From: Leifsonia shinshuensis
Lineage (GTDB): Bacteria; Actinomycetota; Actinomycetes; Actinomycetales; Microbacteriaceae
Assembly (NCBI RefSeq): GCF_031456835.1
Contig: NZ_JAVDVK010000001.1
Span: forward strand, 2,790,001 to 2,854,000
Length of the DNA stretch: 64,000 nt
Reading direction: 5' to 3'
Numbering within the stretch: position 1 is the first letter of the stretch; each line of letters begins with the position of its first letter. Shown piece after piece: positions 58,720 through 64,000 of this stretch. The notes beneath the pieces were generated by a model, which was not told where the DNA came from, ran no database searches, and worked only from the letters and a program-made list of their open reading frames with translations. The position numbers and the translations under genes are program-made.

Positions 58720-61260
58720 TCAGCGCACCAGCGTGCGCGCCAGGGCGACGTACTCGCGCGCGTTCGCGTCGGGCAGGTAGGCCCGGCTGATCGCGTTCCC
58801 GATCGCCGGCAGCGCCAGCGGGTCGGGGTACGCGAGGTACAGCGTCTCGTAGGTCGGGTTGAACTTGCTCTTGAACGAGAACAGCGATGCGAAGCCGTAG
58901 GCCGGCTCCAGGGTGCGGGCCAGGAAGGCGAGGACGCGGTCCATCGCCGTCGGCCCGTCGCCGTCTCCCTCTCCCTCGCCCTCGCCGGCGGCCGCGAGGT
59001 CCGCGTCCGGCTTCGTGGCGAGCGGCGCGCCCGACAGGCTGAGCACCTCGACACCCTCGTCGCGCATCCGCTGCGCGGCCGAGGCGATCACGAACTCCAT
59101 GATCCCGGACATGGACCCGTCGGCCCGGCGCATGAAGTCGATCGTCCAGCCGACGATCCGTCCGTCGCGCCAGCTCGGCAGCCAGCTGGTCACCGCCTGC
59201 AGCCCGCCGTCCGGGTCGAAGGCGAGATACAGCCGCACGTCCGGGTCCTTGAGCTCCGCGATGCCGCCGAGAGTGAAGCCCATCTCCGGCAGCTCCTTCT
59301 CGGAGACCCACTGCTCGCTGACCGCCGTGATCTGGGTCTGGATGAGCGGCGACAGGTCGTCCCACCGGGTCCAGAGCGTCGAGATGCGCGCCTTGATGCC
59401 GCGGTTGTGCGCCTGCCGGACCTTCTGCCACGGCTTGCCCACCAGGTCGAAGGTCTGCGGGTGCATCAGCGTCTCCTCGCCGACCGACATCGTCGGCCAG
59501 CCGAGGGCCTCGAACACCGGCAGGTACTCGCCGTGGATGCTGTAGAACACCGGCACCCAGCTGTTCACGTCGCAGAACTGCACGAACTCCGAGATGGTGC
59601 GCTGTGCGCGTCCCGGCGGGCAGACGGGGTCCGAGAGGGTGATCGCGATCCCGTTGATCACGCGGTAGGCGACCGCGGCCTCCCCGTCGGCGCTGAACCA
59701 GTACACGTTGCCCGGCCACGTGCCCATGAACCCGAGCGTGCCGCCCCCGCCCTCGCGCAGCAGCGCGCGGAAGTGCTCCTCGTCGGCGACCGTCCGGCCG
59801 GTGAAGGATGCGCGGTACAGCCGCAGCGTGGCGAACACGAACACGGTCCAGAAGGCGGGCCCCACCCACTGGTACAGCAGCCAGACGACCGGCGCGGTCG
59901 GGATGATCGGGGTGCCGAGCGCGGAGAGGAACCCGGCGGGCACGAACCGGCGCAGCGTGGAGGCGAACACGTCGGCCACCGTCGCGTCCGGCACGAACTC
60001 GGTCAGCGACGACAGCGCGGCGACCAGGTACGCGAGGGCGAGCAGGCCGAAGGTGCAGACGACGACGATGCCGAAGCGGACGAACGCGTCGCGCGGGGAG
60101 CGCAGCTGGAACTGCCGTCGTGTGGCGATCAGCAGGGCGATCGATGCCACCGGCACCAGGATCGCCGCGAGCAGCCAGAGCAGCACCTCGAGCGCGGGAC
60201 CGAGAGCGCTGACGTCGTCAGCGACCACCGTGATGTCGCCCAGGGCGGTGAACGGCAGCACCAGCATCGCGGCGTTGACGACGATGCCGAGCACGAGGGC
60301 GAAGCGGCGCCCACGCCGCAGGCCGATCGCGGTGAGCAGCAGGAGGGCGAGCGGGAGCACCGAGAGGAGCAGCGCGCCGGGGCCCTGGACCGACACGAGC
60401 AGCAGCTCGGCGCGGCAGTTGCTCGAGTACGAGGTGTCGCAGCGCGAGAGCACCTGTGCGACATCCACCGCGGGCTGCTGGAACAGGGCGGCCACGAACG
60501 ACAGCGGTCCGAAGCCGCCGGGCGGGAGCAGGGCCAGCAGGGGTCCGAACGCCGTGATGGCGACGATTCCCGCGACGAGCGTGCGCGTCTCCTGGTGCGA
60601 GCTGCGGTGGAGGCGCCGGATGCTCCCGCGTCGCAGGATCACGCCGAGCGCCAGCCCGAGCAACGCCGCGATGAGCCGGTAGACGTTGTTCTGGTCGCCG
60701 TTGTAGAGCACGAAGACCAGGACGACCGAGAAGGTGAGGAGCCGGATCCTGCGGCGCCAGAGCGAGGCGGCGAAGGCGCTCGCCGTGATGAGCGCGCCGA
60801 CGATCCCGATGGTCGGGTCCAGCGTGACGTCGAACTCGGTGGCCTTCGCCCAGAGCTCGCCGATGCTCGCCGCACCCGCCTGCAGCAGCACCCCGAGGAC
60901 GACGGCGAGGACGCCCGTCACCAGGAAGGCGAACACCGTGCGAGCCGTGCCGAGCAGCCGTTCGGCCGCGGCAAGCACGGTCAGGGACAGGAGCACCGTG
61001 GCGACGAGCTGCAGCGGGTCCTCGGGTACGAACAGCGCCGTGACCGGCGTCCACCAGGAGCCAGCCTGCAGGGTGGTCGTAACCCCGGCCGCCCAGACGG
61101 TGGCCGGCCGGCCGACAGCCGCGACGCTCCACAGCGTGCCGGTGGCGATCGAGGTCGCGAGGACGACGACGGCCAGGGCGATGCTCGCGGGGGCCACCCG
61201 CGCGTAGCGGGCGAGCGCGCTGCCGACGCCGGGTCGGCGGGCGGTCTCTCCGGTGCTCAT
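58720..61260 (-). CDS. Pseudo-rhomboid/DUF2156 fusion, MprF-like lysyltransferase-type protein
   Basis: The 846-residue protein has an N-terminal rhomboid-like membrane domain (about residues 20-215; WWTPVTALFVPEDPLQLVAT and LTVLAAAERLLGTARTVFAF). The rhomboid GxSG is replaced by GIVGAL and the catalytic His is missing. Further spans cover about 240-500. A C-terminal cytoplasmic DUF2156/LPG-synthase-like domain (about 510-840) carries GTWPGNVYWFSADGEAAVAY, QKVRQAHNRGIKARIS and LSLSGAPLATK. MprF-type enzymes move amino acids from tRNA to phosphatidylglycerol and flip the product. Whether this one aminoacylates lipid is not shown by the sequence. Confidence 0.82.
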   Translation of the reverse strand: MSTGETARRPGVGSALARYARVAPASIALAVVVLATSIATGTLWSVAAVGRPATVWAAGVTTTLQAGSWWTPVTALFVPEDPLQLVATVLLSLTVLAAAERLLGTARTVFAFLVTGVLAVVLGVLLQAGAASIGELWAKATEFDVTLDPTIGIVGALITASAFAASLWRRRIRLLTFSVVLVFVLYNGDQNNVYRLIAALLGLALGVILRRGSIRRLHRSSHQETRTLVAGIVAITAFGPLLALLPPGGFGPLSFVAALFQQPAVDVAQVLSRCDTSYSSNCRAELLLVSVQGPGALLLSVLPLALLLLTAIGLRRGRRFALVLGIVVNAAMLVLPFTALGDITVVADDVSALGPALEVLLWLLAAILVPVASIALLIATRRQFQLRSPRDAFVRFGIVVVCTFGLLALAYLVAALSSLTEFVPDATVADVFASTLRRFVPAGFLSALGTPIIPTAPVVWLLYQWVGPAFWTVFVFATLRLYRASFTGRTVADEEHFRALLREGGGGTLGFMGTWPGNVYWFSADGEAAVAYRVINGIAITLSDPVCPPGRAQRTISEFVQFCDVNSWVPVFYSIHGEYLPVFEALGWPTMSVGEETLMHPQTFDLVGKPWQKVRQAHNRGIKARISTLWTRWDDLSPLIQTQITAVSEQWVSEKELPEMGFTLGGIAELKDPDVRLYLAFDPDGGLQAVTSWLPSWRDGRIVGWTIDFMRRADGSMSGIMEFVIASAAQRMRDEGVEVLSLSGAPLATKPDADLAAAGEGEGEGDGDGPTAMDRVLAFLARTLEPAYGFASLFSFKSKFNPTYETLYLAYPDPLALPAIGNAISRAYLPDANAREYVALARTLVR

Positions 61261-61337
61261 TCGGGCCTCCGTCGCGGTGGGCTCAGTCCGAGGTCAGGCT
61301 AGAGCATGCGTCGCGCACCGCGCGGGGGACGGGCCGG

Positions 61338-62726
61338 TCAGAACTCGCGCAGCCGCTCGCCGAGGTAACGGTCGAGGCCTTCCAGCGGGATGCGCTCCTG
61401 CTGCATCGAGTCCCGGTCGCGCACGGTCACGGCGTCGTCCTCGAGCGAGTCGAAGTCGACGGTCACCGCGAGCGGCGTACCGATCTCGTCCTGACGGCGG
61501 TAGCGGCGGCCGATCGCGCCCGAGTCGTCGAAGTCGACGTTGCGGCGCTTGCGCAGCCGGTCGGCCAGGCCGCGGGCGAGCGGCGACAGCGCCTCGTTGC
61601 GCGACAGCGGCAGCACGGCGACCTTCACCGGCGCGAGGCGCGGGTCGAGGCGCAGCACGGTGCGCTTGTCGGTGCCGCCCTTGGCGTTGGGCACCTGCTC
61701 CTCGTCGTAGGCGTCGACCAGGAACGCCATCAGCGCGCGCGTCAGGCCGAAGGACGGCTCGATCACGAACGGCACGTAGCGCTCGTTCTTGTTCTGGTCG
61801 AAGTAGCTCAGGTCTTTGCCGGAGTGCTCGATGTGGGTCTTCAGGTCGAAGTCGGTGCGGTTCGCGACGCCCATGAGCTCGCCCCACTCGCTGCCGACGA
61901 AGTCGAACCGGTACTCGATGTCGATGGTGCGCTTCGAGTAGTGCGCCAGCGAGTCCTTCGGGTGCTCGAACCGGCGGATGTTCTCCGGCTTGATGCCGAG
62001 CTCGGTGAACCAGTCCCAGGCGAGGTCGATCCAGGTGTCGAACCACTGCTCGTCGGTGCCGGGCTCGACGAAGTACTCGATCTCCATCTGCTCGAACTCG
62101 CGGGTGCGGAAGATGAAGTTGCCGGGCGTGATCTCGTTGCGGAACGCCTTGCCGATCTGGCCGATGCCGAACGGCGGCTTCTTGCGCGAGGTCTGCAGCA
62201 CCGACGCGAAGTCGGTGAAGATGCCCTGCGCCGTCTCGGGGCGCATGTAGTGCAGGCCGGACTCGTCGTCGACGACGCCGAGGTAGGTCTTCATCAGGCC
62301 GGAGAACTGCCGGATCGGCGTCCACTGGCCCACCTTGTCCGGGTGGTCCGGGTCGGGGATGTCGTCGAGGCCGTTCGCCGGCGGGTGGCCGTGCTCGGCC
62401 TCGTACGCCTCGAACAGGTGGTCGGCGCGGTAGCGCTTGTGCGTGATCAGCGACTCGGTCAGCGGGTCGCTGAACACCTGGACGTGGCCGGAGGCCTCCC
62501 ACACGGCGGTCGGCAGGATGATGGCCGAGTCGAGGCCCACCATGTCGCCGCGGCCGCGCACGAAGGCGTTCCACCACTCGCGCTTGATGTTCTCCTTCAG
62601 CTCCACGCCGAGGGGGCCGTAGTCCCACGCCGAGCGGGTGCCGCCGTAGATCTCGCCGGAGGGGAACACGAATCCGCGGTGCTGCGCCAGCGTGATGACG
62701 GAATCCAGTCTCGACGGTGCGGCCAT
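61338..62726 (-). CDS. glyS: Glycyl-tRNA synthetase (alpha2 type)
   Basis: The 462-residue class II synthetase opens with [20 protein letters not shown] and [12 protein letters not shown]. Motif 2 is visible as [20 protein letters not shown] and motif 3 near [14 protein letters not shown]. The C-terminal anticodon-binding domain begins at [20 protein letters not shown]. This single-chain bacterial/eukaryotic-type GlyRS is normal for actinobacteria, as opposed to the alpha2beta2 type. The ATG at 62726 is used because it directly precedes the conserved N-terminus. An essential housekeeping gene. Confidence 0.96.
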   Translation of the reverse strand: MAAPSRLDSVITLAQHRGFVFPSGEIYGGTRSAWDYGPLGVELKENIKREWWNAFVRGRGDMVGLDSAIILPTAVWEASGHVQVFSDPLTESLITHKRYRADHLFEAYEAEHGHPPANGLDDIPDPDHPDKVGQWTPIRQFSGLMKTYLGVVDDESGLHYMRPETAQGIFTDFASVLQTSRKKPPFGIGQIGKAFRNEITPGNFIFRTREFEQMEIEYFVEPGTDEQWFDTWIDLAWDWFTELGIKPENIRRFEHPKDSLAHYSKRTIDIEYRFDFVGSEWGELMGVANRTDFDLKTHIEHSGKDLSYFDQNKNERYVPFVIEPSFGLTRALMAFLVDAYDEEQVPNAKGGTDKRTVLRLDPRLAPVKVAVLPLSRNEALSPLARGLADRLRKRRNVDFDDSGAIGRRYRRQDEIGTPLAVTVDFDSLEDDAVTVRDRDSMQQERIPLEGLDRYLGERLREF

Positions 62727-62799
62727 GGTGCTCCCCTGTGCGATGCGGGTGGTGGGACCCGTCCATCCTACTGAGGATGCGCCCCGGCCCGCCGCCGGG

Positions 62800-63423
62800 T
62801 CACGAGCCGGCGCGGAACTCCTGCTCCAGGATCGCGTACACCGCGGTGTCCGACCACTCGCCCTTGAAGATCTCCGTCTCGCGCAGCAGGGCCTCCTGGC
62901 GCATCCCGAGGCGCTCGCAGAGACGCGCGGAGGCGTCGTTGCGGGCGTCGAGCTGCGCGAACACGCGGTGGGCGCCGAGGGTGTCGAAGCACAGCTCGAG
63001 CACGCGCTGCGCGGCCTCGGTCGCGTAGCCACGGCCGTGCACGGCGGGGTGGAAGACCCAGCCCATCTCGAACTTGCCCCAGGTCGCGTTCTTGAGGAAC
63101 AGGCTGATGTCGCCGATCACGCGGCCCACGCCGCCGTCCGGGTCCGCCAGCTCGACCGCGAAGACGATGCCGTCGCCGTTCTCCGCGAGGCGGTTCATCG
63201 CGATGCGCTTGCGTAGGTGCTCGGCCGACTCGTCGTGGTCGTGCACCTCCCAGTAGAGGTAGCGGACGACGTCCTTGAGCTTCTGGTAGGCGTGCACGTC
63301 CTCCAGGTCGCCCGTGTTGAGCGGCCGGAGCAGCAGCCGCTCGGTGCGGAGCTGCTCGGCGGCATACGGGAGGCCGGTGGCGCCATGCGGCGCGACGGCG
63401 GTCGTGGTTGCTTCGTCGCTCAC
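62800..63423 (-). CDS. GNAT acetyltransferase (RimJ/RimL type)
   Basis: The 207-residue protein has the RimJ/RimL pattern: [20 protein letters not shown] at the start, the strand [20 protein letters not shown], and the acetyl-CoA loop [20 protein letters not shown] (about residues 125-150). The ending is [20 protein letters not shown]. Members acetylate amino termini of ribosomal proteins, amino acids or small amines. It lies 73 bp upstream of glyS in the same direction. The substrate is unknown. Confidence 0.88.
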   Translation of the reverse strand: MSDEATTTAVAPHGATGLPYAAEQLRTERLLLRPLNTGDLEDVHAYQKLKDVVRYLYWEVHDHDESAEHLRKRIAMNRLAENGDGIVFAVELADPDGGVGRVIGDISLFLKNATWGKFEMGWVFHPAVHGRGYATEAAQRVLELCFDTLGAHRVFAQLDARNDASARLCERLGMRQEALLRETEIFKGEWSDTAVYAILEQEFRAGS

Positions 63424-63445
63424 GGTCGCTCCTTACGCGGTCGGT

Positions 63446-64000
63446 TCAGGATGCTGCGGACTCGTCGTCCACGGCGGAGAGTCGGGGGCGGGAGGCGGCT
63501 TCGGCCTCGACGTCGACGCCGAAGAGGGCGGCCACGCCGTCCACGAACGCGGACGCGTCGCCGTTGCGGGCGAGCTCCCGGGCGCGGACGGACGGAGTGT
63601 GCAGCAGCACGCCGGCGAGGTGGCGCAGGGCCGCCTCGGTCTGCTCGCTGCCGTCGCCGCGGCCGCGCGCCCGATCGATCTCGGCGTCCAGCACGTCGAA
63701 CACGTGCTTCCGCAGCGCGACGAGGGCGGGCGTGACAGCCTGCTCCGCGGTCCGCGCGCGGTACTCGGCGGCCGCGGCGTCCACGATGCTGCGTGCGTCG
63801 TCGGCGGCCTGCAGCTCCTTGAGCGGCGCGTGCAGCGTGATGGTCTCGAGGTCGAGGAGTTCGACGCCGAGCAGTTCGGAGACGGCCGGGTCGACGTTGC
63901 GGGGGAGCCCTAAGTCGATGACCAGGCGGCGCTCCAGCGCTCCCGGACGGGTGAGCGCGTCGGCCAGGACGGATCGGGTCAGCACGTAGTCGGTGACCGC
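63446..64000 (-). CDS. hemA: Glutamyl-tRNA reductase, C-terminal part, truncated by window edge
   Basis: Only the last 184 codons lie here; the coding frame continues beyond position 64000. The visible part has [20 protein letters not shown], the conserved strand-loop of the NADPH domain, followed by the helical dimerisation domain (about [20 protein letters not shown] to [10 protein letters not shown]). HemA converts glutamyl-tRNA to glutamate-1-semialdehyde, the first step of tetrapyrrole synthesis. The catalytic Cys half is outside the window. A GTG within the visible part is an internal codon, not a start. Confidence 0.9.
   Translation of the reverse strand, partial: AVTDYVLTRSVLADALTRPGALERRLVIDLGLPRNVDPAVSELLGVELLDLETITLHAPLKELQAADDARSIVDAAAAEYRARTAEQAVTPALVALRKHVFDVLDAEIDRARGRGDGSEQTEAALRHLAGVLLHTPSVRARELARNGDASAFVDGVAALFGVDVEAEAASRPRLSAVDDESAAS

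Noticed and set aside
1..64000. tRNA or rRNA genes
   Set aside because: No cloverleaf with the GTTCRANYC arm or rRNA-conserved words was noticed in the intergenic gaps, all of which are short except the two repeat arrays.

Overview
The window is high-GC DNA, densely packed with short intergenic gaps, frequent GTG/TTG starts and many 4-base ATGA/GTGA gene overlaps. It encodes actinobacterial hallmarks: a NucS mismatch endonuclease, a MarP-like periplasmic protease, a holin-X/DUF3618/YihY trio, an SrsABC-like type III PKS set, and a chaplin-like surface protein with an LAXTG sorting motif. Together these point to an actinobacterium, most likely Microbacteriaceae (Leifsonia-like); the family assignment is inference. 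No rRNA, tRNA, CRISPR array, prophage or intact insertion sequence was seen. The window reads as chromosome because it carries glyS, hemA and ptsHI.

Layout. 0-5.6 kb: a ROK regulator and an mmsA-mmsB-chvE type multiple-sugar ABC importer, closed by a perfect hairpin. 5.6-7.3 kb: a hypothetical gene, a 23-codon possible remnant and a DUF3800 gene that looks acquired. 7.3-11.4 kb: azlCD, a TetR/MFS divergent pair with twin operators, and a quinone-oxidoreductase-like enzyme. 11.4-19 kb: a MarP-like protease, two tiny acidic proteins, a CopC/YcnI copper group, a two-component system and an M15-like secreted protein. 19-25.6 kb: NudK, an envelope trio, a universal stress protein with paired CrcB fluoride channels, and a MarR/MFS pair. 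25.7-28.5 kb: two secreted low-complexity surface proteins, the second with eight chaplin-like repeats. 28.5-31.7 kb: an orphan ParB-type RHH protein and the phenolic-lipid cluster.

31.8-39.5 kb holds a mannitol PTS locus in which general HPr and Enzyme I are co-transcribed with MtlA, MtlF and MtlD and are divergent from a PRD-type regulator. 39.5-43 kb: a lipoprotein, a HAD phosphatase, SseB-NucS and a lactonase. 43-46.4 kb: a LacI/MFS divergent pair with a 28-bp palindromic operator, bracketed by two unrelated tandem-repeat arrays that explain the only two gene-free stretches over 300 bp. 46.4-54 kb: an M20 amidohydrolase, a MATE exporter, two hypothetical proteins, and an ABC exporter operon with its own MarR/GbsR-type regulator. 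54-64 kb: a class A beta-lactamase-like protein, an M13 peptidase, PrsW, a pseudo-rhomboid/DUF2156 fusion, glyS, a GNAT acetyltransferase and the 3' part of hemA.

Recurring logic: many regulator/transporter pairs are divergent and share palindromic operators (TetR 9020-9086, MarR 24356-24375, LacI 44613-44640; the MarR/GbsR-type pair near 50.8 kb is similar but in an operon). The most unusual items are the cysteine-free chaplin-like protein, the two repeat arrays, the Glu166-less beta-lactamase relative, the orphan ParB-like protein and the fused pseudo-rhomboid lysyltransferase-like protein.
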